A stretch of DNA of 64,000 nt from positions 1 through 64,000 of the forward strand of contig JBOEGR010000020.1 in assembly GCA_050633525.1 (NCBI GenBank), read 5' to 3'. Position numbers and translations under genes: made by a program. The notes under the pieces are model-generated. The model saw only the letters and a list, made by a program, of their open reading frames with translations, was not told the origin of the DNA and ran no database searches. Source of the stretch: CANLBN01 sp050633525. GTDB taxonomy: Bacteria; Pseudomonadota; Gammaproteobacteria; Pseudomonadales; Cellvibrionaceae. Positions 54,040 through 61,747 of the stretch are shown piece by piece (position 1 is the stretch's first letter; every line of letters begins with the position of its first letter).

Positions 54040-55116
54040 ATGTTAACAAGAAAAGATATAGAACATAAAACACTATTTAAATTAGCATTAAGTGCTTTTG
54101 TATTAGCTATTTTTGTCGTTATTCTCGGCGCGTTTACGCGTTTAGTCGATGCAGGTTTAGGTTGCCCCGACTGGCCCGGTTGCTATGGCCACTTACTCTG
54201 GCCCAATGAAAGTCACGAAATTATAAAAGCAGAAAAGGCCTTTCCCGATGCTCCCGTTGAGTTAGAAAAAACATGGCCAGAAATGGTACATCGATATTTT
54301 GCTGGGACCTTGGGTCTATTTATTTTAGCGATTGTGATCATGTCAATCCGCTATTCAACTCAACAGAAAAAGTTGCTTCAGCCAAGTGGCCAAGCTAGCA
54401 GTGCATTAGCTTCTGTTCCTGTTAAATTACCGCTGTTTCTTTTAGCCTTGGTTATTTTGCAGGCCGCGTTTGGGATGTGGACGGTGACCTTAAAGTTATG
54501 GCCTAAAGTGGTTACGGCACATTTACTGGGCGGTTTTGCGACCTTGTCTTTATTGTGGCTGTTAGTACAGCGCCTGGGGCTGAAGCAATGGCAAGTGAGC
54601 GAAGTGCAATATCACGCACTGCGATTCACTAGGCCATTGATTGTATTTTCCTTAGTCGTGGTCATTATTCAAATTGCCTTAGGTGGGTGGGTAAGCTCCA
54701 ACTATGCCGCACTTGCTTGCCCTGATCTACCACAATGCCTTGGTCAGTGGTTGCCACCTACTGATTTCAAAGCAGGCTTTAATGTATGGCAAGATATTGG
54801 CCCGAACTATTTAGGCGGGCAGTTAGATAACCATGCCCGCACAGCGATTCATCTAACTCACCGTATTGGTGCGCTAATAGTAACCTTTACATTACTTATT
54901 TTAGGGTTTCGATTGCTTAGCATAAGGTCTGCACAAGTAAAATCTTGGGTGTGGTGGCTTTGGGGAGTACTTGCAGTTCAAGTCTCTCTTGGTCTCGCTA
55001 ACATTTTATTCGCGCTTCCATTAGCAATAGCAGTTGCGCATAATGCCGTCGGTGCAGTATTGTTACTCACTATGGTGACGATCACATACCGAAGTTTTAA
55101 GCCTGTTCGCTCATAG
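54040..55116 (+). CDS. ctaA: Heme A synthase (COX15/CtaA)
   Basis: CtaA oxidises the methyl group of heme O to the formyl group of heme A, needed by CoxA. The 358-residue protein has eight membrane segments. The heme-ligand His are in MVHRYFAGTLG, VVTAHLLGGFATLSL, IHLTHRIGALIV and AVAHNAVGAVLLL. DAGLGCPDWPGCYGHL and ALACPDLPQCLGQW carry the paired Cys loops. It lies upstream of ctaB (heme O synthase), so the two consecutive enzymes are made together. Confidence 0.95.
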   Translation: MLTRKDIEHKTLFKLALSAFVLAIFVVILGAFTRLVDAGLGCPDWPGCYGHLLWPNESHEIIKAEKAFPDAPVELEKTWPEMVHRYFAGTLGLFILAIVIMSIRYSTQQKKLLQPSGQASSALASVPVKLPLFLLALVILQAAFGMWTVTLKLWPKVVTAHLLGGFATLSLLWLLVQRLGLKQWQVSEVQYHALRFTRPLIVFSLVVVIIQIALGGWVSSNYAALACPDLPQCLGQWLPPTDFKAGFNVWQDIGPNYLGGQLDNHARTAIHLTHRIGALIVTFTLLILGFRLLSIRSAQVKSWVWWLWGVLAVQVSLGLANILFALPLAIAVAHNAVGAVLLLTMVTITYRSFKPVRS

Positions 55117-55181
55117 CCTTCTTTAATTGATCGAACTCAGATAATTAACAAAACAAATAAAAACAAACATAAAAAATAGCT

Positions 55182-56096
55182 ATGTCAAATTCAATGATCT
55201 CTTCTGCTAAGCATCGCCCCTTATGGCGCGACTATTTAGAACTCTGTAAACCCCGTGTGGTTGCTTTGATGCTGCTGACATCCTTAATTGGTATGTTGCT
55301 CGCGACTCCCGGTTTTGTGCCTTTGGATATTATTGTATTAGGTAATTTAGGTATCGCCCTTTGTGCCGGTAGCGCCGCTACCATTAACCATCTTGTTGAT
55401 CGTCGTATCGATTTAAAAATGCAGCGTACTCATAATCGCCCTATTGCAAAAGGCCGTGTTGAACCTCAACAAGCGCTATGGTTTGCTTTGGCAACTGGCT
55501 TGCTTGGTATGGCTATTTTATTATTTTTTATCAATGCTTTAACGGCATGGTTAACCTTGGCCTCCTTGTTGGGTTATGCGCTTATTTACACTTTATTTCT
55601 AAAGCGCGCTACGCCACAAAATATTGTTATCGGTGGTTTAGCTGGCGCGGCTCCACCATTACTTGGTTGGACAGCAGTGACCAATAGTTTAGACGGTCAT
55701 GGTTTGTTATTGGTGTTGATTATCTTTGCTTGGACACCGCCTCATTTTTGGGCCTTAGCCGTTCATCGAAAAGACGACTACGCCAAAGCAGATATCCCTA
55801 TGCTCCCAGTCACGCATGGTGAAAGATACACTAAGCTACATATCTTGCTTTACACTATTATTTTATGTGTTGTGACCTTATTGCCGTACTTAACGGGCAT
55901 GTTTAATTGGTTGTATCTCTTGGGTGCTGTGGTGTTAGGCGCGGGCTTTATTTATTGGAGTCTTGTGATGTTGTTGGGCAAGAATCCCGAGTCGGCAATG
56001 GAGACATTTAAGTATTCTATTATTTATTTAATGGCTTTATTTATTGTTATGTTGCTGGATCATTATTTATTACCACTGAACCCAATATTATCGTAA
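55182..56096 (+). CDS. ctaB: Protoheme IX farnesyltransferase (heme O synthase)
   Basis: CtaB (CyoE) adds a farnesyl group to heme B, giving heme O, the substrate of CtaA. The 304-residue UbiA-family protein has nine membrane segments. The Asp-rich motifs are NHLVDRRIDLKMQRTHNRPIAKG and HRKDDYAKADIPMLPVTHGE. LELCKPRVVALMLLTSLIGMLLA is the usual N-terminus. Together with ctaA it completes the heme A pathway within the cox operon. Confidence 0.96.
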   Translation: MSNSMISSAKHRPLWRDYLELCKPRVVALMLLTSLIGMLLATPGFVPLDIIVLGNLGIALCAGSAATINHLVDRRIDLKMQRTHNRPIAKGRVEPQQALWFALATGLLGMAILLFFINALTAWLTLASLLGYALIYTLFLKRATPQNIVIGGLAGAAPPLLGWTAVTNSLDGHGLLLVLIIFAWTPPHFWALAVHRKDDYAKADIPMLPVTHGERYTKLHILLYTIILCVVTLLPYLTGMFNWLYLLGAVVLGAGFIYWSLVMLLGKNPESAMETFKYSIIYLMALFIVMLLDHYLLPLNPILS

Positions 56097-56108
56097 AAAA
56101 TAAAACTG

Positions 56109-56558
56109 ATGGAAACCCAACAAAAAAATATTATCAAGACAGTACTGATCATTGTTGCATTAATGGCCAGTATTCTATTGTTGTTTTTAAATAAAATAAC
56201 AACGGCTCGCTATTTGTCTGACGTTGAGTTAAAGATTAATGGTTTGATATTACTTGATCCTCCGCAAACAATGGAGATGACTCAACATAATGCGAAATGG
56301 GTTTTAGTGGCAAATACGCAAGAACAAAAAAAGCTGCTTGATGAGTTTTATCCTTCACTAAGGAAGTCGGCAAAAGCTATTACTGACATTACACTTGCTC
56401 CTATCAGTTTACAGTCACAAATTAATAAACAGTTGCCTGAGTATTCACGCTATATTAGTGTGATCAATACCGATAAAAAATTAATGGCTTATTTTAAACC
56501 GCCGTTCGATCAGCATAAAATGCTCTTAACCTACTCTTCTATCGTTGCACACCGCTAA
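56109..56558 (+). CDS. SCO-related protein lacking the copper site (remnant SCO1/SenC)
   Basis: The 149-residue protein sits where scO/senC follows ctaB in Pseudomonas-like operons. It keeps the N-terminal membrane anchor, GLILLDPPQTMEM (matching the SCO entry region), KWVLVANTQ, and a C-terminal DKKLMAYFKPPFDQHKMLLTY that resembles the SCO ending. But the CxxxCP motif and the copper-ligand His are absent; there is no Cys at all. It is about 50 residues shorter than SCO1. I infer a degenerate SCO that may have a structural role or be decaying; the frame is intact. Confidence 0.7.
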   Translation: METQQKNIIKTVLIIVALMASILLLFLNKITTARYLSDVELKINGLILLDPPQTMEMTQHNAKWVLVANTQEQKKLLDEFYPSLRKSAKAITDITLAPISLQSQINKQLPEYSRYISVINTDKKLMAYFKPPFDQHKMLLTYSSIVAHR

Positions 56559-56564
56559 TATTTC

Positions 56565-57140
56565 ATGAAGTTTTCATTACCGTTTTTTATTTTATTATTA
56601 TTTACTTTTCCTGCTCAGGCTCATGAGGGTGGTGCTGTAGGAGGTTTTGTTACGGGTTTGCTACATCCGGTATTAGGTTTTGACCATCTTCTTGCCATGG
56701 TTAGTGTTGGTATTTTAAGTGGTCAGTTAGGCGGCAAAGCAATCTGGACTGTGCCCTTTGCATTCGTATTAATGATGTTGATGGGCGGATTAATCGGTAT
56801 GCAAGAAATAGCGCTACCTTTAGTTGAAATAGCCATTGGTGCCTCTGTGCTATGTTTAGGTATTGCCATTGCTGCGTATAAAAAATTTCCTTTTTTATTA
56901 ATGATGATATTTGTGGGCTTTTTTGCCATTTTTCATGGCCATGCCCATGGTACCGAGATGCCCTATATCTCGGATGCTGTCTTTTACTCTTTAGGTTTTG
57001 TTGTGGGCACCACATTTATCCACATAGTAGGCCTTGCGATATCTTGGTTGATAACCAAATTGCCGTCTGGTAAGAACCTGCTTCGCTATTTTGGCGCGGG
57101 TATAGCGGGTGTGGGTTTTGCAATACTATTTATTAAATAG
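56565..57140 (+). CDS. HupE/UreJ family metal transporter
   Basis: The 191-residue protein starts with a signal peptide ending AQAHEGG, exposing the N-terminal His typical of the family, and has about six membrane segments. HPVLGFDHLLAMVSVGILSGQLGGKA and FFAIFHGHAHGTEMP carry the metal-binding His motifs. HupE/UreJ proteins transport nickel or cobalt, but there are no hydrogenase or urease genes nearby, so the metal is open. It follows the SCO-like gene by 6 bases, so it may be co-expressed with the oxidase operon. Confidence 0.9.
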   Translation: MKFSLPFFILLLFTFPAQAHEGGAVGGFVTGLLHPVLGFDHLLAMVSVGILSGQLGGKAIWTVPFAFVLMMLMGGLIGMQEIALPLVEIAIGASVLCLGIAIAAYKKFPFLLMMIFVGFFAIFHGHAHGTEMPYISDAVFYSLGFVVGTTFIHIVGLAISWLITKLPSGKNLLRYFGAGIAGVGFAILFIK

Positions 57141-57152
57141 TATTGGCTTCGA

Positions 57153-57548
57153 TCAAGAAAGGTTTCTCGGTATTTGCGAAGAATGGTGATGCAAAATAGG
57201 TTTGTCTAAACTGAGGTTTATTACAAAAGTAAATCGTGAAGGAAAAGCCAGCAAAGCCCCATCAACTAAAAACTTAAAAGAATAAATGCCCGTTACAATA
57301 TAATTCTCTTCGGTAATATTTTGGCAGCCAATGGTGTTGTCATGTAATTCAACTTCAAGCCCTTCTCTTGACGCCAGACGATCGAAATAGCTTTGTAAGC
57401 CATCGGCCGTATTAACCACTGTAGGTGAAAAGGTAGGTGTGAGTACAAAATCCTCATTGTAAAGGTCGAGTACACCATTTAGATTGCCATTATTAACGTA
57501 TCCTCCCCACAGGCTAGGGAAGTTAAGAGCAGATGTTTTATTATTCAT
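57153..57548 (-). CDS. SnoaL/NTF2-like fold protein
   Basis: The 131-residue protein has the cone-shaped NTF2-like pattern seen in the SgcJ/EcaC family: WGGYVNNGNLNGVLDLYNEDFVLTPTFSP at the start, then VELHDNTIGCQNITEENYIVTGIYSFKF and PSRFTFVINLSLDKPILHHHSSQIP at the end. Such proteins can be enzymes or binding proteins; no catalytic residue can be assigned. It lies between hupE (convergent) and znuB. Confidence 0.75.
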   Translation of the reverse strand: MNNKTSALNFPSLWGGYVNNGNLNGVLDLYNEDFVLTPTFSPTVVNTADGLQSYFDRLASREGLEVELHDNTIGCQNITEENYIVTGIYSFKFLVDGALLAFPSRFTFVINLSLDKPILHHHSSQIPRNLS

Positions 57549-57590
57549 ATAATTAATCTTTCTGTTTTAATTTATTGTTTGTATTGTCTA

Positions 57591-58373
57591 TTATCCGTTA
57601 CGTTTACGGCAAAGCGTGAATAAAAACAATAAGCTGGCGCTCGCAACAATAGAAGGCCCTGCAGGTGTGTCCCAAAAAAACGAAGCAGCCAAGCCACCAC
57701 TGACAGCAAGACAACCTAGAAAGGCTGCGCATAGTACCATTTGTTCGGGTGTGCGTGAAAGGTAGCGAGCACTTGCCGCTGGAATAATTAACAGCGCGGT
57801 AATAAGCAATACGCCCACAATTTTGATTGCAACCGCAATGGTTAAGGCTAGCATAAAGAGCAATAATAATTTAACTCGCTTAACAGGTATTCCTTCAACG
57901 CTTGCCATTGCTTCGTTAACGGTAATCGCTAGTAAGGGTTTCCAAAAGCACCAAACTAGGCAGCAGATGATTGTTGCGACAAGTAATATAATATATAAGT
58001 CATTGAGGTTGACTGACAAAATATCGCCCAATAAATATTGAGTCAGGTCTAAACGGCCTGTATCAAATACGCTCACTAAAATTAAACCAAAAGCCAATGA
58101 TGAATGGGAGATGATACCCAGTAGGGTATCAGTAGGCAGTTGCCGTTGTGTTTGCCACAGTGTCAGCAATATTGCGACTAATAAACAGCTAGCAATAATG
58201 GCTGCTTGGATACTGATGGATAGTAATAAACCGAACGCGACGCCCAGCAAAGCGGAGTGGGCCAAAGTGTCACCAAAATAAGCTAGACGTTGCCACACAA
58301 TAAATGAACCGAGAGGGGCGGCAATTAAAGCAACGCCACAGCCGGCTAACAGCGCTAATAATAAAAAGTCCAT
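57591..58373 (-). CDS. znuB: Zinc ABC transporter permease ZnuB
   Basis: ZnuB forms the membrane channel of the high-affinity zinc importer. The 260-residue protein has about eight membrane segments, with GSFIVWQRLAYFGDTLAHSALLGVAFGL (the family hallmark), SHSSLAFGLILVSVF and VKIVGVLLITALLIIPAASARYL. Its start overlaps the znuC stop by one base (TAATG). It is the last gene of the zur-znuC-znuB operon and would be repressed by Zur when zinc is plentiful. Confidence 0.96.
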   Translation of the reverse strand: MDFLLLALLAGCGVALIAAPLGSFIVWQRLAYFGDTLAHSALLGVAFGLLLSISIQAAIIASCLLVAILLTLWQTQRQLPTDTLLGIISHSSLAFGLILVSVFDTGRLDLTQYLLGDILSVNLNDLYIILLVATIICCLVWCFWKPLLAITVNEAMASVEGIPVKRVKLLLLFMLALTIAVAIKIVGVLLITALLIIPAASARYLSRTPEQMVLCAAFLGCLAVSGGLAASFFWDTPAGPSIVASASLLFLFTLCRKRNG

Positions 58374-59164
58374 TAATGTTCACCATGCTTACAATCACCG
58401 TGATCTGACTCGGTGCAAGTTAATACTTCCCCGTGTAAATCATGATCGTGATCGTGGTGGTGAGTATAAGTGGCTAAGTTATTGGCAGTGCGCCCAAACA
58501 ATTCTAAATAGGCGGGGTGATTCGACACGCTTTCTGGATGGCCATGACAACACACATGTTGGTTTAAACAGATAACATGATCGGTCGCTGCCATCACTAA
58601 GTGCAAATCATGTGACACCATTAATACACCGCAACTGAGCTCGTCTCGTAATTCTTTTATCAATTGGTAAAGCTTATTTTGGCCCCCAATATCAACACCT
58701 TGAACGGGTTCATCTAAGACGAGTAGGTTAGGTTTGCGCAATAAGGCTCTGGCCAATAATACTCGTTGTATTTCACCTCCAGATAAATTAGTCATATCCT
58801 TGGAGCTTAAATGACCAACGCCTGTACGAGTTAAGGCACTCTGTATATCAGTAGGTGTGATACTGGTTTTGGTATTCGCAAGTAATAGAAAGCGCTCAAC
58901 GGTTAATGGTAGTTGAGGGTTTAATTGTAAGCGCTGAGGCATGTAACCTACTTGTAAATCAGCGGCCCGTTCTATCTTGCCGCTGGAGGCTTGGCGTAAA
59001 CCCAATAATATATTCAACAGTGTCGTCTTCCCTGCACCATTGGGACCGATTAAGGTAATAATTTCACCACGATGAATAGACAGATTAATGTCGCGTAATA
59101 AAACTTGCTCGCCATCACTAAGCGCTATATTTTCCGCCTTTATCAATACTTTGTTTTTATCCAT
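58373..59164 (-). CDS. znuC: Zinc ABC transporter ATP-binding protein ZnuC
   Basis: ZnuC drives zinc import by ATP hydrolysis. Walker A is IGPNGAGKTTLL, the signature is LSGGEIQRVLLARALLRKP, Walker B is LLVLDEPVQGVD, and VSHDLHLVM follows. The 263-residue protein ends with a His- and Asp-rich tail (THHHDHDHDLHGEVLT, then SDHGDCKHGEH), which probably binds zinc and may sense it. It lies 3 bases after zur and overlaps znuB. Confidence 0.96.
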   Translation of the reverse strand: MDKNKVLIKAENIALSDGEQVLLRDINLSIHRGEIITLIGPNGAGKTTLLNILLGLRQASSGKIERAADLQVGYMPQRLQLNPQLPLTVERFLLLANTKTSITPTDIQSALTRTGVGHLSSKDMTNLSGGEIQRVLLARALLRKPNLLVLDEPVQGVDIGGQNKLYQLIKELRDELSCGVLMVSHDLHLVMAATDHVICLNQHVCCHGHPESVSNHPAYLELFGRTANNLATYTHHHDHDHDLHGEVLTCTESDHGDCKHGEH

Positions 59165-59167
59165 TTT

Positions 59168-59671
59168 TTATTTGCAGTCTCTACATAAGCCAGTGACTTC
59201 CAGCCACTGTTGCTGAGAGACAAAATCAAAATGCTGGCCAGCCTCACTAATGGCCTTTCCTAAGGATGTATCGATTACTTCTTGTGAGTTGTGGCATTGA
59301 CTACAAATAAAAAAATAGTTTGTTGCAGCGGGTGAAGAGCCATGGTGGGATTGGGGGCTGATGCAACCAATATAAGCATTCAATGAATTAATGCGGTGAA
59401 TGAGTTCAAGTTCCAGTAAAAACTCAAGAGCTCGGTAGACAGTGGGCGGTGCAACACGTCGTTGCTCGCTTTCTGCCAACATATCAATCAGTGTATATGC
59501 ACCTAAGGGTTTATGGCTTTGCCAAATCAGTAGCAAAACTTGTTTGCGTAGCGGTGTTAGTTTGGCCCCCTGCTCTTGGCAGATAGCTTCGGCTGTTGCC
59601 AAGGCATCATCGATGCAATGTTGATGATTATGTTCATGACCTACTCGGTTTTCTATTTTACTTTGGCTCAT
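59168..59671 (-). CDS. zur: Zinc uptake regulator Zur (Fur family)
   Basis: Zur represses zinc-uptake genes when zinc-loaded. The winged helix shows LTPLRKQVLLLIWQSHKPLGAY and APPTVYRALEFLLELELIHRI. The structural zinc site has CSQCHNSQ and the final CRDCK. The N-terminus is His-rich (GHEHNHQHC). I chose the ATG at 59671 (MSQSKIENRV, 167 residues) since the upstream TTG at 59710 would overlap the region next to the Zur box and adds 13 unconserved residues. It leads the znuC-znuB operon and should regulate itself. Confidence 0.94.
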   Translation of the reverse strand: MSQSKIENRVGHEHNHQHCIDDALATAEAICQEQGAKLTPLRKQVLLLIWQSHKPLGAYTLIDMLAESEQRRVAPPTVYRALEFLLELELIHRINSLNAYIGCISPQSHHGSSPAATNYFFICSQCHNSQEVIDTSLGKAISEAGQHFDFVSQQQWLEVTGLCRDCK

Positions 59672-59711
59672 ATAGGGACATTTATTCGCAAATAAGGTGG
59701 AAATCAACAAG

Positions 59712-59726
59712 TGTTATAATATAACA
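59712..59726. promoter_or_regulatory. Zur box between zur and znuA
   Basis: TGTTATAATATAACA is a 15-bp perfect palindrome around a central A. It matches the core of the known gammaproteobacterial Zur operator (TGTTATANTATAACA). It lies 40 bases before the zur start and 134 bases before znuA, so Zur can repress both divergent transcripts. TATAAT inside the box may serve as a -10 element. Confidence 0.9.
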
Positions 59727-59860
59727 TTAAACAATTGCTGTGGTTATATTTTATAAACCCATTTTAAGATTAATTAAGTCCAGATGATGTATAGGAATGA
59801 TGAAAGCCTCATAAGTGGTTTCAGGCCTAGTACCTAATCTTGGTTAAGGTGCCTTTGAGT

Positions 59861-60868
59861 ATGTCAATGTTTCGCTTTTCTATATCGCTTTATTTATGTA
59901 TAGGTCTTACCTTGGTCAGTTTTTCGGGGGTTATTCACGCCAGTACGACTGATGTGAAGCAAGACAGCCTTGTAAAAACATCGCAAGCCTCCTCACAAGG
60001 TTCTTTAAAGGATCCCCTAAATCATTCCCTAAAACGCCCTCTAAAGATAGTAACGAGTATTAGGCCCTTGGCGCTGTTAGCTAAGGAATTGGTTGGGCCT
60101 GAAGATAAGGTCATTCAATTGTTAACCGCTGACCGCTCCCCACACCACTATCAACTCACTGTTTCAGATAGACAGAAAATGGAACAAGCTGAGCTCATTG
60201 TCTGGGTGGGACCTGATCTAGAAACGTTTCTGCAAAAGCCGCTACGTTCCTATCAAGGCAGCTTGCTTACAGCTGCCGAGCTTAAGGGTATTAACTGGCC
60301 AGAAGATGATCATGAGCATCACGCTGAAACTAAAAAAGATGCTCATAATCATCATAGGGACCCACATCTATGGTTAGACCCTTACAATTTAGGCCTGATA
60401 GCAAGTGCATTAAGCGATGCTTTGATTAGCTTGAGGCCCCAAAATAAAGACGTTTATCTAGAAAGGAAAGATGATGTGTTGAGGGATTTAGCCGCATTGG
60501 ATAAGCGCCTGCAAGCAGAGCTTCCTGCTATTGCAGATACGCCTTTTATTGTTATGCACCCGGCCTATGGGCATTTTGTTGAGCGTTATGCGCTCAATCA
60601 GCAAGACTATATTGTGACTACCCCTGAGCGAGGCATCGGCGCTAAGCACCTGTATGAATTAAAGAGTTTGTCGGCTGCCTGTGTATTCGGCGAAGAGGGT
60701 GAAAATGATAAGCTAGCAAAGAAAGTAGCGCAGTATTCTAAATCGGGGATGGCCTTATTGGACCCACTGGGTTTGACCTTAGATGATACGGCTTCTGCTG
60801 GTGATATTATCAATCAGTTAGCGGAAGACTTAATCTCGTGTTTATCGAACAGCCAATCGACTAAATAG
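59861..60868 (+). CDS. znuA: Zinc ABC transporter periplasmic binding protein ZnuA
   Basis: ZnuA captures zinc in the periplasm and delivers it to ZnuBC. A signal peptide (FSISLYLCIGLTLVSFSGVIHAS) is followed by a short Ser/Gln-rich linker. Ligand His are in DRSPHHYQLTVSDR, in the His-rich loop DDHEHHAETKKDAHNHHRDP, and in MHPAYGHFVERY. DPHLWLDPYNLG is typical. I chose ATG 59861 (335 residues) over the TTG at 59840; ATG 59867 is also possible. It is divergent from zur and shares the Zur box. Confidence 0.95.
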   Translation: MSMFRFSISLYLCIGLTLVSFSGVIHASTTDVKQDSLVKTSQASSQGSLKDPLNHSLKRPLKIVTSIRPLALLAKELVGPEDKVIQLLTADRSPHHYQLTVSDRQKMEQAELIVWVGPDLETFLQKPLRSYQGSLLTAAELKGINWPEDDHEHHAETKKDAHNHHRDPHLWLDPYNLGLIASALSDALISLRPQNKDVYLERKDDVLRDLAALDKRLQAELPAIADTPFIVMHPAYGHFVERYALNQQDYIVTTPERGIGAKHLYELKSLSAACVFGEEGENDKLAKKVAQYSKSGMALLDPLGLTLDDTASAGDIINQLAEDLISCLSNSQSTK

Positions 60869-60889
60869 ACTCGTTATCAAAGAAAATGC

Positions 60890-60923
60890 CCACCTGAAAA
60901 CCCATTACCGATTTTTCAGGTGG
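60890..60923. terminator. Hairpin between znuA and the convergent small gene
   Basis: CCACCTGAAAA pairs perfectly with TTTTCAGGTGG (11 bp) across a 12-base loop. It lies 21 bases after the znuA stop and 13 bases beyond the stop of the convergent gene. The A/T runs at the stem tops on both strands fit a bidirectional terminator, though the external T tails are short. Confidence 0.65.
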
Positions 60924-60936
60924 ATGGTGAGCAAGC

Positions 60937-61227
60937 TTACATTGCCGCTCTATGTTCAGTCATCGCATGCATCTTATCGTAAAGCACTTCTGGCAGCATC
61001 AGGCCTCTGCCCTGTAAATAAGTGCGTTGTTCTATATCCAGCTCATTTGTAAAACGTCCGAAGTAGCGAAATATGTTTGCATCGGGCGAGGTAGAGCTAT
61101 ATCGCAATAGTGAAATAACGGATTTTGGATCAGATAGGCGATGACGAACGCCAGTTTTATCACGTACAGCTTTGGATAGCTGCTGCAATTGGTATACAGC
61201 GGTTTGAGAAAAGACCAAGGATTGCAT
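60937..61227 (-). CDS. Small protein of unrecognised family (paralogue of 31153-31491)
   Basis: This 96-residue protein starts MQSLVFSQTAVYQLQQLSKA and aligns gap-free to the product of 31153-31491, with about 29 of 86 identical residues by hand count. Shared positions include KTG-xRxRLS, LLRY/LLKF, the L-I/L-x-Q core, G-LMLP and LY. It is predicted soluble, mixed helical and positively charged. There are no Cys and no known motif. The ATG at 61227 has only weak upstream ribosome-site character. Neighbours are znuA (convergent) and the polA leader. I cannot assign a function. Confidence 0.75.
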   Translation of the reverse strand: MQSLVFSQTAVYQLQQLSKAVRDKTGVRHRLSDPKSVISLLRYSSTSPDANIFRYFGRFTNELDIEQRTYLQGRGLMLPEVLYDKMHAMTEHRAAM

Positions 61228-61427
61228 TTATAGCCCCCAAAAAGGATAAAGTGTTGTTACAGACAAAGTGTAATGTGGGATTCGTACAGACTAGGTACAG
61301 AAAAACCAGTACTTAAGAATAAGTGTAGAGACTATTTAGAAATTTGCTGTGATTTATAACGACAAAGTGTGCGACTTTAGTCACAAAATGAACAATGAGA
61401 AAGGATTGGCTTAGAGGCGGATAAAAA

Positions 61428-61477
61428 AGCCTGCACTGAAAGAATAAAAGGGAGGAGAGAGGTATTCAGTACAGGCT
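61428..61477 (+). ncRNA. Candidate structured RNA hairpin with purine-rich loop
   Basis: AGCCTGCACTGAA (61428-61440) pairs with TTCAGTACAGGCT (61465-61477), 12 of 13 positions. The 24-base loop holds GGGAGGAGAGAGG, which repeats GGA as in CsrA/RsmA targets and resembles ribosome sites. It may be part of an sRNA or a leader structure; expression is not known. Confidence 0.35.
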
Positions 61478-61509
61478 AAGAAGGCTACATCAAAACTTAG
61501 GAGGCATTA

Positions 61510-61590
61510 ATGTTACTTCGTGTATTAAAGATAGCAAAGCTTTTGCTGCGCCGCAACATATTTTTGTTTGTTTTCCATAGTTTTCTTTAG
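61510..61590 (+). CDS. Candidate 26-residue hydrophobic cationic micro-protein
   Basis: An ATG at 61510 follows AGGAGG at five bases, one of the best ribosome sites in the window. It opens a 26-codon frame starting MLLRVLKIAKLLLRRNIFLF, with six basic-or-His and many Leu/Ile/Phe residues, ending at TAG 61588-61590. It could be a membrane-active micro-protein, a leader peptide for polA or chance. Too short for homology judgment. Confidence 0.35.
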   Translation: MLLRVLKIAKLLLRRNIFLFVFHSFL

Positions 61591-61747
61591 TCCAAGCTCT
61601 CTCTGTAGGTGGCCATAGCGCGACCTTCAGCTTTGCTTTATCCTTACGCACGATTCGCTCAGGCTGACATAAGTTCAGCTCTACCCTAGGTGTTTCGACT
61701 GTCAATACGGGTACAATGCGCCCCTTAATCAGCTTAGAGAACAGAAT

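Larger units (their letters stand above)
61228..61747. other. polA leader region with hairpin and micro-ORF
   Basis: These 520 bases separate the small minus-strand gene from polA. They hold a 13-bp imperfect stem (61428-61477), a micro-ORF with an ideal ribosome site (61510-61590) and an open minus-strand frame (61490-61705) that I do not accept as a gene. Promoters for polA and the small gene must be here. Confidence 0.5.

Noticed and set aside
61490..61705. Minus-strand 71-residue frame in the polA leader
   Set aside because: It starts at a TTG without a clear ribosome site, matches no family I know and overlaps the better-signalled plus-strand micro-ORF. It could still be real, but I cannot support it.
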